Assembly (NCBI RefSeq): GCF_003286085.1 | Contig: NW_020825356.1 | Location: 620,001-684,000, forward strand | DNA length: 64,000 bases | Origin: Drosophila persimilis | Taxonomy: Eukaryota; Arthropoda; Insecta; Diptera; Drosophilidae | Direction of reading: 5' to 3' | Shown: positions 1-11,429 of the stretch, piece by piece | How the letters are laid out: every line of letters begins with the position of its first letter | Numbering within the stretch: position 1 is the stretch's first letter | Position numbers and translations under genes: made by a program | Notes under the pieces: model-generated | Databases searched by the model: none | What the model was told of the DNA's origin: nothing | The model's input: only the letters and a program-made list of their open reading frames with translations

Positions 1-446
1 TGCCTTTCCTCTAATCCTCACTCACACACATACACACTCATGTATATATATGTATATATATTAACACTGTGGCTGCTTCTATCTACTGATTAATCGACTG
101 TCCACTAATCTGTATCTGTAGCTGAGATAAGATTCCCGAAAAATTCCCATAAACGAAAGACGATAGAGTAGTATTTGGATAATACATTTAATATACCCCG
201 GGGTTGGGGGCCCGGTCCCCTTTCCCCCCACTTGTATGTTTCACTCATTCCCCCTATCCCTACCCTATCCTACGCCCCCCTGTTTCCATCATACTATTCT
301 GTGTACGTGTATGCGTGCGTGTTTCAATGTACTATGTATATACGGCGATGATGAATATATACTACAAATACTACAGCAAAAATCTCTCTATACTATATAC
401 AAACCAAAAACCCAATCAATTACCTACCAATCAATTTACCAACCAG
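1..446 (+). other. Ucp4A upstream intron
   Basis: This is AT-rich sequence with C-runs and TATA dinucleotides, ending in the acceptor AACCAG at 441-446. I see no coding sequence in it. Confidence 0.6.
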
Positions 447-1467
447 ATGCAATACCGCGGCATGGTGGCCACCGCCTTAGGCATTGCACGCGAGGAGGGC
501 GCCCTCAAATTGTGGCAGGGCGTGACACCGGCGCTCTACAGACACGTCGTCTATAGGTGGGCAAACAAACAACCAAATAAAAAAAAGAACAAATAATTAA
601 ACACTAAAAGAGTTCTCATTGTATATCCACACACATCAACATTGCCTGTGGCATCCTCTGACTACTCTGCTAGCAGCAGCCTCCTGGCTCCAGTTGCTTT
701 GATTTAATACGCCTCTGTATCCATATCCGTATCCCTATCCTGCAGCGGCGTACGTATCTGCAGCTACGATCTGATGCGCAAAGAGTTCACACAGAACGGT
801 AGCCAGGCCTTGCCCATATGGAAGTCTGCCTTATGCGGAGTCACAGCCGGCGCCGTTGCACAATGGCTCGCCTCGCCCGCCGATCTAGTCAAGGTTCAAA
901 TCCAAATGGAGGGACGTCGCCGTCTGATGGGTGAACCACCGCGTGTCCACAGCGCTGGTCATGCGTTCCGCAGAATTGTCCAACGTGGCGGCGTGAAGGG
1001 CCTGTGGAAGGGCAGCATACCGAATGTACAGCGGGCCGCTCTGGTCAATCTGGGCGATCTGACCACCTACGATACGATCAAGCATCTGATTATGGATCGA
1101 CTGCACATGCCCGACTGTCACACCGTCCATGTGCTGGCCTCTGTGTGTGCGGGCTTTGTGGCAGCCATTATGGGCACACCCGCTGATGTGGTAAAGACGC
1201 GCATCATGAATCAGCCCACAGACAACAAGGGAAAGTAAGTATCCCACTCGAGTATGCAAGGAATCGCAGATCTTTAATGGCTTATCTTTCAGCGGGCTGC
1301 TCTATCGTGGGTCTGTGGATTGTCTGCGACAAACGGTGGCCAAAGAGGGATTTCCAGCGCTGTACAAGGGATTTCTGCCCTGCTGGATAAGGATGGCGCC
1401 CTGGTCGCTCACTTTTTGGCTATCCTTCGAGCAGATACGCAAAATGATTGGAGCTTCTGTCTACTAA
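447..1467 (+). CDS. Ucp4A: Mitochondrial uncoupling protein 4-type carrier (3' part of gene)
   Basis: This is an inner mitochondrial membrane carrier of the SLC25/UCP4 family, thought to carry out regulated proton or anion leak. Exons are 447-556, 746-1234 and 1293-1467, all with GT..AG introns and consistent phase (AG|C Ser, AA|C Asn). The mitochondrial carrier signature P-x-(D/E)-x-x-(K/R) is visible twice, as SPADLVKVQ and TPADVVKTR; the third repeat ends with [15 protein letters not shown]. The protein agrees closely with D. melanogaster Ucp4A from MQYRGM to the C-terminus GASVY. The N-terminal exon or exons holding the first carrier signature lie left of the window, so the CDS is 5' partial. 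The ATG at the start of the first visible exon directly follows the splice acceptor and is not taken as the initiator. An AATAAA lies near 1797. Confidence 0.93.
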
Positions 1468-2833
1468 AAGAAACCACAATATAGTACATGCAATACAATG
1501 ATATATATGTGTGTTTTTAAATCCTGATGTACATACATAGCATATGTATCTGGTACTTTAGATCGTTCGTTTGTTTGTTCGGTTTGCGACTCTGCAAGTC
1601 TAGAAAAGAAGCCTGTCTGTCTGTTCCTCAATTTCTCGCCCTCGCGCGACAGAGAGAGAGAGAAAGAGGGCTTTCCTAACCATTTTTCAGCAGCTATCCT
1701 TCCATCCCCTTTTAAACTGTAAGCAATTCAAACACTATTTCGTGTTCCTTTTTTGTTATTGTTGTTGCCCCCAACAGAATTATAAAACTCTATACAAATA
1801 AAGAGAGAAAATTGTTATTTTGAAAGATTTTAGATCCCATTCTTGGCTGTCGGCTCTCTTTCCCACTCAAACGTTCGGACCAATGCTGGGGAAAAGGGAC
1901 AACTCTCTATTTTCAGAGCATCATATTTCCTCTCTTTTCCACACATTTGTTCGGACCAATTTCCGAGACTTATTCTTTGACGACAGCCACAAGCGCACAA
2001 GCGAAAAGTCCCAAAGAGTATGATCGAGAACGAAAACAAAAGACATGTCGTGTGCATGACAAGGGACGTGGCTGCTCGACTGGGAGACACGCCGACAAAG
2101 GTGTTTTGTCTTTTCCGACTAAATGCAATTTAATCTCAATATTTTCCCTCTTTCCCACCCATCTATTTCAGCCCACTTTCTTGTGACAGAGACAACACTA
2201 TTGTTGGTTTTTAGATCTCAATATTTTTGGTACATAAATCTCGTATCTCGTATCCAAGGTCCAGCTTCCAGTGGTGCCATCAAACAAACGGAAACGGAAA
2301 CAAAAACAAACAAAGACATACTAATATTAAACCTTACGGACACACATACACACATATGTACACAGATGATGCATACAGGCTAAGTATATAATATATATAT
2401 ATATATATATATCTCGTATATATCTAAAATTGCAATAACTTTTACATTTTAAAACACTGCATAATGGAAACGATGTACGACGCTACGACAGAGATGCAAC
2501 GTACAGGTGTCTGTATCTGATCTGTTTGTGAACGACATCCGGATGTCCAGCCTTCCGTCCGAAAAAAGCAAAATAATTCCCTATGGGGCGTGTGTGTTTT
2601 TGCGGTGCAGTGTGCTTATGGGGAATGAATGGGCAGGAGCGGGCCTCCTGTGCTCCCCCCCTTAGAATTGGTCTCTGTGTTTTTGCTTTTGCTTTTGGTG
2701 TTGGTGTTGGTGTTGGTTTTGGGATCCTTAATCTGTGGTGTCTGCGGGTGTGTGCTGCTTGACTAGACGCTGCGGAACGCTGAGGCAAAGGGCTACGCTA
2801 CCATGAAAGGGTGCTGCCGCATGCTGGCTTGAC
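1468..2833. other. Convergent 3' regions of Ucp4A and the RNF121-like gene
   Basis: The stretch holds the Ucp4A 3'UTR, with AAATAAAG near 1797, and low-complexity sequence. The phrase TTCGGACCAAT occurs twice about 78 bp apart (near 1872 and 1950), a degenerate direct repeat. There is an (AT)n run at about 2388-2413 and a GTGTTG tandem at 2698-2718. I see no gene. Confidence 0.55.
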
Positions 2834-4172
<1,339 letters not shown>

Positions 4173-4602
4173 GTCGTTGTTGGTCCTGCTGTATCCTACC
4201 GCTCCAGGTCCTGACAATCTAAGCCGTCGTCTGCGTTTCAACAGTATCTTGGCGATGTTTTTTAAACTAAATTTTCGGATTCTTGAAAGGAAAACAAATA
4301 ATTTGATAGTGTATTTGTGTGCGTGTCCACAAGTCACGGCGTTGCCATTTCGTATGACCCCTGACGGAAAAAATCGGCATATAAAAATCATTGCAAGAAA
4401 ATGACAGAAACTTACTCAGCCGTAAAGGAAACTATTTGAGCTCATTGCTGTGATTAGTTTTATATATGTCGGATTAATTATACGTTTTCTAATATATGCT
4501 GGCGTTGCCATATTACAGAATCAGTGCCGTTAGCCAACACTGCCAGCGTTATTTATTTATTTTTTAGGAATTATTTTCGTGGCGCATTAACGAAAGGAAG
4601 CC
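4173..4602. promoter_or_regulatory. Divergent promoter region, RNF121-like gene / Spt7
   Basis: Head-to-head 430-bp spacer containing GGCGTTGCCATATTAC and AACACTGCCAGCG blocks, which resemble the fly core-promoter GGCAACGC-type element (Motif 8). I saw no TATA box at a convincing position. This is inferred from gene orientation. Confidence 0.5.
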
Positions 4603-5846
4603 ATGCAAGTGGAGCACTGGGGCGCCTTGCCCGATGACGATGAGGATCCCGAGGACCTCTCCGACAAACTGGTGCCCATATATGCCAAGAAGCTCATGCT
4701 GGAGGAGATACGCCAGCGCGGTGAACTTGAACCGGAGGAGAACGAGTACGGAATACATTCCACCGAGGGGAACTCTTTTAATAATTGCTTAATCATTTTC
4801 CAGGCATATAGTGGAGCTGAAGAGTTCCCTCGTCACCCAGACCATCGAGGTGATGAAACAAACGGAGGTGCTGCAGTCCCTCATCGACACTTACTCCAAC
4901 AAAAACGTATGTATCCAGTATTGCCAGGTTCGGATCGGTTCTGCCAGATGACCAGATCTAAGATTGATTGCTTTCTTCCTTATAGGGATCTTCCAATTAC
5001 CTGCTCAATCCATGTCAAATGATACCTGAGGTGGACTTTCCGCCAGAAAACGCTGCCGACCTGGTCGGGGAGCAAAAGTTTCAGAAGCCCATCTGGTTCA
5101 TCCCCACCGCGGACACATCGTACTCGCGTGGCGATCCCCAGCACTATCCGGAGATATCGAGCAACACCTGCCGCCAAGCCTTGCGCAAGGTCATGTGTGG
5201 AATGTTGCGCCTTGCCGGCTTCACCGACTGCTCGGAGTCGGCCATCCAGTTGCTGACCGATGCCAGCGAGGAGTTCCTGCGCAGCTTCATCTGCGAGTAT
5301 CGCGCCTGCTACGATGTCGATCCCAAGACACGGAAATCGACGGAGCTGCAGCTGCTGCCGCTCGAGCGTGCCCACTCGGCGCTGACGGGGACATCGCTGA
5401 CGCAGGTGCACAACTACTACAAGCACAAGGTGATCACGAGGAATCGCGTCGAGATCGGGGAGTTCAACAGTGTCCTGCAGGACTACGACCAGCTTATGAA
5501 GGAGAGCCAGAGCAGCATGCAGCGGCAGCAGGAGTTCAATAGTAACGACTTCCTCAACATACTCGACAACAGCACGACGGGCAGCAACCAGAGCATGGGC
5601 AACATTGTGGGCGATATGATGCAGGATCTCGGAGGCTCTAGCAGCGGCGGCCTCTCCACTATGACCATTGGCAATGTCTCCCAGCAGCAGATGCTGTACG
5701 GGCTGCTCGACTGCCAAGTCTCTACCTCATCCTCCAATGTTCCCAGCTCCAGTAGCCTGGGGACTGGGAATGCCAGCAATGGCAACGGCAGCACTGGCAA
5801 TGGCAGCAGCAGCAGTGCCGGCTTCCAAACGAACTTCGACTCGTAG
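4603..5846 (+). CDS. Spt7: SAGA subunit Spt7 (SUPT7L/STAF65-gamma type)
   Basis: This is a nuclear subunit of the SAGA histone acetyltransferase coactivator. Exons are 4603-4745, 4804-4906 and 4986-5846, giving 368 aa. Phases match: GA|G at the first junction and phase 0 at the second. The bromodomain-associated histone-fold region begins around ISSNTCRQALRKVMCGMLRL, continues through the segment AGFTDCSESAIQLLTDAS, and is followed by TSLTQVHNYYKHKV. These align with the human SUPT7L stretches beginning SWHSCRQLLYQ and AGFDCANESVLETLTD. The C-terminus is a Ser/Gly/Asn-rich low-complexity tail. The start MQVEHWGALPDD aligns with the human MNLQRYWGEIP. It is convergent with the CUSTOS-like gene, stop to stop 58 bp, with AATAAAA at about 5868. 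Confidence 0.9.
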
Positions 5847-5904
5847 TTACAATCAAAAAACAATCAGAATAAAAACTTTTCTCATTTATCTACTATCAGC
5901 GCTT

Positions 5905-6645
5905 TTATTTCTTCTTTTTCCGGCGTATCTTTGATTCGTTCCACTTGTTCTGGAGCCGGCGCTCCGTGAATTCGTTGACTGGATGGAGGGCCTGCAGCTT
6001 GTGGCCCTGCTGATCAGTCGCTTTGTACTCGAAGAGTTTTCCCTGTCGTGGCTTGCACTTGGCCCACGAAAGCATGTCCTTTCCCTCTATAATAGACTCG
6101 CCGCTAATGGCCACATCGGCCAGAGCCAATGCCTTTGCGGCGGGTGAGCGGTCCTCGTTGAGAGTGCGTCTCTTGATGGTGGGCTTCTTCTGTGGTCCAG
6201 GGGGTCCTGTATCCACTATCTCGGCGCTCAAGTAGCAGTCGGCATTGGACACGAGGCGCACCTGGTCTTGGCAGGGCTCCTCTTTCGGTATATCATCGGC
6301 GGGTATCTGCTCACAGAACTCGATTTGATCTTGGATAATTGAGCTAAGTTTTCCCCATATGTGGGTTTGCATTTCTTCGGTGATACGTAGATCGCTGGCT
6401 GCACCAGCACCAGCAGCAGCACCCTGCTCGTCCAAGTGGCGTTCGCTTTTAGGCGGAGGCGGCGCCTGGACTACGGTTGCCGCCGCCGGTTTTGAGTCTG
6501 TTGCTGCTGCCCCCCGCTGGAACATGGCATTTGTGAGCAGTGTGTGATCAGCGGCTTCAATGAATTGACGCATTTGTGCGTCATCATCGTCGGAGTCGCT
6601 ATCAGCGTCACTAGTTACCGCTTTGGGTTGCTGTTTAGCGAGCAT
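5905..6645 (-). CDS. CUSTOS-like acidic/basic nuclear protein
   Basis: This is a single-exon ORF of 246 aa starting MLAKQQPKAV. Two blocks resemble vertebrate CUSTOS (C12orf43): an acidic Ser/Asp run followed by QMRQFIEAADHTLL (compare WRRCREAAVSASDIL), and ITEEMQTHIWGKLSSIIQ (compare TTPEFRAHVAKKLGALLD). The C-terminus is very basic (KIRRKKKK), suggesting nuclear or nucleolar localisation. CUSTOS is described as a Wnt modulator at the nuclear envelope in vertebrates; no fly role is claimed here. The in-frame upstream ATG at 6744 would add 33 residues but has a weaker context. The family call rests on short motifs remembered rather than searched. That the ORF is a real gene is more certain than its family. 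Confidence 0.65.
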   Translation of the reverse strand: MLAKQQPKAVTSDADSDSDDDDAQMRQFIEAADHTLLTNAMFQRGAAATDSKPAAATVVQAPPPPKSERHLDEQGAAAGAGAASDLRITEEMQTHIWGKLSSIIQDQIEFCEQIPADDIPKEEPCQDQVRLVSNADCYLSAEIVDTGPPGPQKKPTIKRRTLNEDRSPAAKALALADVAISGESIIEGKDMLSWAKCKPRQGKLFEYKATDQQGHKLQALHPVNEFTERRLQNKWNESKIRRKKKK

Positions 6646-7001
6646 TTTGTACAAAAATCTAATTATTGTTCTTTTGTTGACATTTCCCTCTTGGTTACAG
6701 TTATACCTATCACATGTGCGCCGACTGCAGGTATTTTGCAGCACTGATTAGTAATGTGAAGAAAATTGAATTGGAAATGTGAAAATTTAACAAACGTGAT
6801 AATAATACCTGGTTAGTTTTAATGTAATCTAATGCAATCACATGTATGTATGAGATAAGCTTTTGGGAGTGGAGTGCGGATTAGTTTTGTTGGAAACCAA
6901 TCACCGCTGTTCAGCACTAAATAATAGCCCGCCCGAATGTCAATAATTTGAAATGCCATCCATAGAATATTATTTTATTATGCATACAGTGTGAAATTCG
7001 A
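6646..7001. other. Spacer between the CUSTOS-like 5' end and the multicopper oxidase 3' end
   Basis: AT-rich spacer holding the presumed 5'UTR and promoter of the CUSTOS-like gene and the 3'UTR of the oxidase, with AATATTATTTTATTATG at 6966-6982. I see nothing else in it. Confidence 0.5.
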
Positions 7002-9060
7002 TCACGAGACGGAGCTGCACAGGCCACAATTGCTGACGGGACACATCTTCATCTGCACATCCTCGCCGACCCGCACCACGGCTGCCATACCACTCTCTGA
7101 GTGAGGCGAAATGTGACAATGGAACATCCAATAGCCGGGACTGTCGCTGTAGAAGCGTATAATCGTGTAGCCAAAGGCTGGTACCTGCACCGAATCCTTT
7201 AGCGGTGCACTGCGTCCCCGTCGCGGCAATGGCTTGAGTCGATCGATCTCCTCGATCTGGCCAATCTTCGTCTCGCCCAGCACTCCCATGCCCACCACTT
7301 GGAACGTGTAGCCGTGCAGGTGGACGGGATGCGGTGTGTTCGACTTGCTGGAAATAACAAACTCCACATTCTTGTTCGCCGGCACTTGGATGACATTCGA
7401 GCACTGGCAATGTCGCTGTTTGCAGTTGAAGCCCATGTGCGCCTGCTGGGAGCTGTTGCAGAAGTACTGCCCGATGCCCAGGTTGCGGGTCTGCAGCAGG
7501 GACATCTTCGGCATGCTGAAGGTGATGTCGTCCATTTGGAAGCGGAATCCCTCGCCGGTTATCTGGAAGGCGTTCATGCTGGTGTAGAATGTCGCTGACG
7601 GCTTCATCACCGGTTCCGCACGCTGTGCATTGAGGGTGGCCAGCGATATGCTCTGGGCACTGTTGCCGCCGGTGTCATCGCCCAGCTCGTTCAGCATTAT
7701 GCCGGGGGCATCGTAGGCATAGCTCAGGGTGTGCGTGTCCAAGGCCTTGGGATCGGCATCTTGATAATGGAGCACCGCCTCCTGATGCAGCTGATTCTTG
7801 GCACAGAAGCTGTAGCCCTTGATTCGGATCCAGTAGTTGGCCACCTCCTGATTGGCGTGCAGCACAAAATCGAATCTCTCCGCGCCGTGGAACATGATCT
7901 TCTGCACCTCAACGGGCTCGATGTCATTGCCATCGCTGGCAATAACCACCAGATCGTGATTGTCGATGCTCAGGCTGATCGGGCAGTTGGACACCCCATT
8001 GAAGATGACACGGAAGCGATACCGTCCGCCCCGTATGACCGGAAAGTGGGCATACAGTGTGGGCCTCACCTTGCTGCCCTTTTTCATGTTCCGCCCCCGG
8101 CCATTGATCAGAATGTTCTCCGCCACGCTCTCCACAAAGTTGTGCACCCAGTCCTGGATCATGATCACGTGCTCCGTCTGATCAAAGTCGTAAAGATGAG
8201 CATGGGGATTGAGCTTCGCTGGCTGCCGAACAATCAGTGGCCCCGCCAGCCCGAAGGCTCGCTGATGCTCGGTGTGGCTGTGCCACCAGTTCGTGCCGCC
8301 ATGATCCACCTGAAAGCGATAGCGGAAGGCCTGTCCGGCCTCAATCGGATACTGGGTGACATGCGGTACACCGTCCATGAACGGGGTGAGCCGCTGGTGC
8401 ATGCCATGCCAGTGGATGGTGGTCGTCTCGTGCATGCTATTGATCACATCCGCCACGATGGTGTCCCCGTAGCAGACCTCGATGGAATGCCCGGGCAGGC
8501 GGCCGTTCACGACCATAACCTTGGACTCCAGACCGTCGGCGTACTTGCAGTCATCGTTGGCGGACACCTTGGAGCTATCGATGTACTCCTTGCCATTGGC
8601 CAGTTTGAAACGATATTTGGTCTGCGGATAGACCAGTGATTGATTAATGGATGGATGAATGGGCGAAGGCCTACCTGAAGGAGGCGCTTGCAGGTCGCCG
8701 CCATCGTGTCGTCGTAGTGGACCACCAGGTAGTAGTAGCAGGTCATTGGCTGCTGATCCACGCACTCCCGCTTGCAGGGATGCTGCATGTCCTTGCCGGC
8801 GGATCGCCATTGCGAGGATTCGCTGCCCGTGTCCGGCTGGGGGTACATCTGCATGATGCGCTCATACTTACTAACAATTCGCTTTCCGCTGGCATCTGAA
8901 AGAATCAAGCATCAAGGATCGTTAACATTTCACACTCAGACTTCGCGTCGTCCTGGCCGTCGCCATCGCCATCGCCATCACCATCACCTTGTATGCCATA
9001 GATTTGCACAAATATAAGAGAACAAATTGCAACGGATGCTTTAACCAAATTAAATCTCAT
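7002..9060 (-). CDS. MCO4: Secreted multicopper oxidase (laccase-like, MCO4 type)
   Basis: This is a laccase-type oxidase that would couple one-electron substrate oxidation to reduction of O2. Exons are 8988-9060, 8675-8895 and 7002-8621, giving 637 aa. The first exon encodes a signal peptide, MRFNLVKASVAICSLIFVQI. All four copper motifs are present: HWHGMHQ, WWHSHTEH, HPVHLHGYTF and HCHISPHSESGM, with Met in the T1 axial position. The Cys-rich region typical of insect laccases is present N-terminally (KDMQHPCKREC...MTCYYYL...ATCKR). The last intron is only 53 bp. The first donor lies in a (GTGATG)n-like run, so the exact junction is uncertain by multiples of 6 bp. An upstream 3-codon ORF (ATGCGAAAATGA) overlaps the start. 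The MCO4 name is inferred from the X-linked neighbourhood and my recollection of the fly family. Confidence 0.9.
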
Positions 9061-10366
9061 TTTCGCATAAAAACACAAAAGTATTGTAATAAATAGTAGG
9101 GAATATGTTAGCAAATGGGGGTGCCTATGCCGCTTAATGGATGTTAACGCTCATTTGTGGCTGTGGCAGACTGCCAAACGTAACTGTTAATGAGTTTCCG
9201 CCATCGGTTACCTTTTGTAAGGCGCAACGCAACTTCTTACGCCCGGTAATTATTCCAGAGCCAGATAGAAGCGACAGCCACACAGAGATTGCTCGGAATC
9301 GGAATCTGGTGTCTGCTTGTCGAACAAGGCGTAACAGTTAATTGAAGATTGTTCGGAACTGCCAAAAGGGAGTTTCGATCAGCGATACTACATCTGAGGT
9401 GCCTCTTTTGCTGGCGCTTCTCCATGAAAGATCTCGAATTTGCTATTGATTTCGGGATAGCGGGGAAATACCGAGTGTACCTTGGCCCACATTCTGATAT
9501 TCGCAAAACTCTATCTGATCTTGCCGGGAAATCAATCGCAATCAATCAAAAATTCTTCAGCTCTGACTGATTTTACAATTCAAATTTGAAAATTCAATTC
9601 GGCCAGTGTTGGCAAGCGTTGCACCTCCGGCCGGTATGGGAGGGGAGGCTCCAAACTGCATTCGAAGATCTTTTTGTTGTTATTTGTTTTAAAGAGGTGT
9701 CAAAGTACGTACTCAGAAAGAGAGAGAACAAGTACGAGTAGCATCCGCTATCGGCCACAACACTCTTTGCTACCCCTCTGCCGTTTGCATGTACATAAGT
9801 AGTATAGTACGAGGTACACACATTTATCTTTTGATAGGGGACGCTGAAAAACAACCAACGGAAATATTGCCATCGTAGATTACACATTTTAATTTCTTCT
9901 TCTGACGCTGTCCTAATCAAAACGAATGCCCACCAGCCGAGCCTCAAGAGTAGTAGTAGTACCCCCCTGTCTGGTTCCCACCACCCTCTGTACGCTTTTT
10001 TTACTTTTTGGTGCCGTATTTTGAATTTTGTTTTCGATTTCGTTTACTTTTATCGCGAAAGCAACACTGTATGTGTGTGTTCGTCTTCATTTGTTTGTGA
10101 TCGCGGGGCCACAAGAAGGCGAAGGAGAGTCAACGACGGCAGCGTTGATTATGCATAAAACAAGCAGCTAAAGAGTGCAACAAAACATACTCGCATAGCG
10201 GTAAATACATGTACATACATACAGTACATGCCGTAGAGTACATATGTACCATCTCTGCATATGACATGCATGTGTACATATGTATGTAGGAGTAACGTAT
10301 CGCACAGTAAAACAAGTTTCAACGCCGCAACGCAAAATAGCTTTCGATTGGAGCTGACGGTGCGCC
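9061..10366. other. Intergenic region between the multicopper oxidase and Srx (divergent)
   Basis: Divergent 5' regions. A GCCAGTGTTGGCAAGCGTTGC block lies at 9601-9621, and ACATACAT/GTACAT-type repeats at about 10207-10290. I see no ORF with coding character. It presumably holds the promoters of both flanking genes. Confidence 0.5.
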
Positions 10367-11030
10367 ATGAAGTTCATTAGCTATTTCGTACGGGAGTCGA
10401 GCAGACGCATTCCTCTAATCCTGCACAGAATCCAGAATCCAGTGCACACAATCCACACCCACGTAAGGGTTCCAGTCACAGGTGGTTTGGCAACCCTGTG
10501 CCACCGATAACGGCTTGAAGTGCTAATGTTGTTGTTGTTATTTATGCTGGGAAATTTCACAACTTTTATTGGGTTGATTTCTTCCACACAGAGAAGCGCT
10601 GCCGCCACCATGGACACCACAGTGCATTCAGCGGGAATATCAGAGGTCCATCATGTACCAATGAGTGTGATCAAGCGGCCCATACCCTCCATATTGGATG
10701 AGCAGAAAGTGATCTCGCTCATGGACACCATCAACGTGCGTCACAACACTGATCCCCGCAATAAACACGCAGGCCTACACACATATCTTTCTCTCTTTGT
10801 GTCTGTCTCTCCCCCAGGGCGAGGCCAGCGAGGAGGAGGTGCCCCCAATCGACTTGCTGTGGATAACGGGTAGCGAGGGCGGCCAATATTACTTCAGCTT
10901 CGGTGGCTGCCACCGGTTCGAGGCATACCGGCGCCTGCAGCGTGAAACCATAAAAGCCAAACTGGTGCGCTCCACACTGGGGGATCTGTACCACTACATG
11001 GGCTCCAGTGCGCCGAAGTATTTGGCCTGA
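10367..11030 (+). CDS. Srx: Sulfiredoxin, with long N-terminally extended form
   Basis: Sulfiredoxin reduces cysteine sulfinic acid in hyperoxidised 2-Cys peroxiredoxins using ATP. The core protein is 10610-10735 joined to 10818-11030 (112 aa), starting in an excellent Kozak context (GCCACCATGG). It has the family hallmark [12 protein letters not shown], with the catalytic Cys, plus [10 protein letters not shown], where the Pro-Ile stretch helps bind ATP. An upstream exon at 10367-10462 ends in a GTAAGG donor. It joins in frame to the acceptor at 10590/10591 (exon 10592-10735), giving a 150-aa form with the extra N-terminus [20 protein letters not shown] plus 18 more residues. That extension is basic, amphipathic and free of acidic residues except one Glu, as expected of a mitochondrial presequence. 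Both starts may be used. Confidence 0.9.
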
Positions 11031-11429
11031 TATGATTCGTTGCGGCTCTTGACCTCCACACATATTCCATCCCCGTGCAATGTTTTTCAATGTTTTCGAT
11101 TGTAAATTCTTTTGTTTTGTTATTATCTATGTTATTTTTTGATAAGCAGCGTGTTTTTAATTATCAGAAGAAAGCATCTGCCGACAGCCATCTCCTGTTT
11201 ATTTCTCCGTCAAGATTGGATAGCTGGCCTTTCCCACAGCAGGGAATCATCGTTGTGCAGTTCCAAGTTCCGTGTTTTCTTTGTGACGCTCTATAGTTTA
11301 TTGTGCTTTGGTCGGCATCTTAAGTTGTACTACTGCATTCTGACTTAATTTTAATCACTTAATGATAATGACAATGGACCTTAACATATTCGAAATGCCA
11401 TGTAGCTGAGCGGGGGAGGGACCAGAGAA
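11031..11429. other. Convergent Srx / Arp8 3' regions
   Basis: AT-rich 3' flanks of two convergent genes, with no ORF of coding character. Confidence 0.55.

Noticed and set aside
890-910. GGTTCAAATCC resembling a tRNA T-arm
   Set aside because: It lies inside the Ucp4A coding exon and no acceptor or anticodon stems surround it. No tRNA gene was found in the window.
4980-5717. 245-codon minus-strand open frame
   Set aside because: Antisense to the third Spt7 exon, with Leu/Val/His-rich shadow composition.
7731-8639. 302-codon plus-strand open frame
   Set aside because: It is exactly antisense to the multicopper oxidase exon, whose four copper motifs are unambiguous. The antisense frame is a codon-bias shadow.
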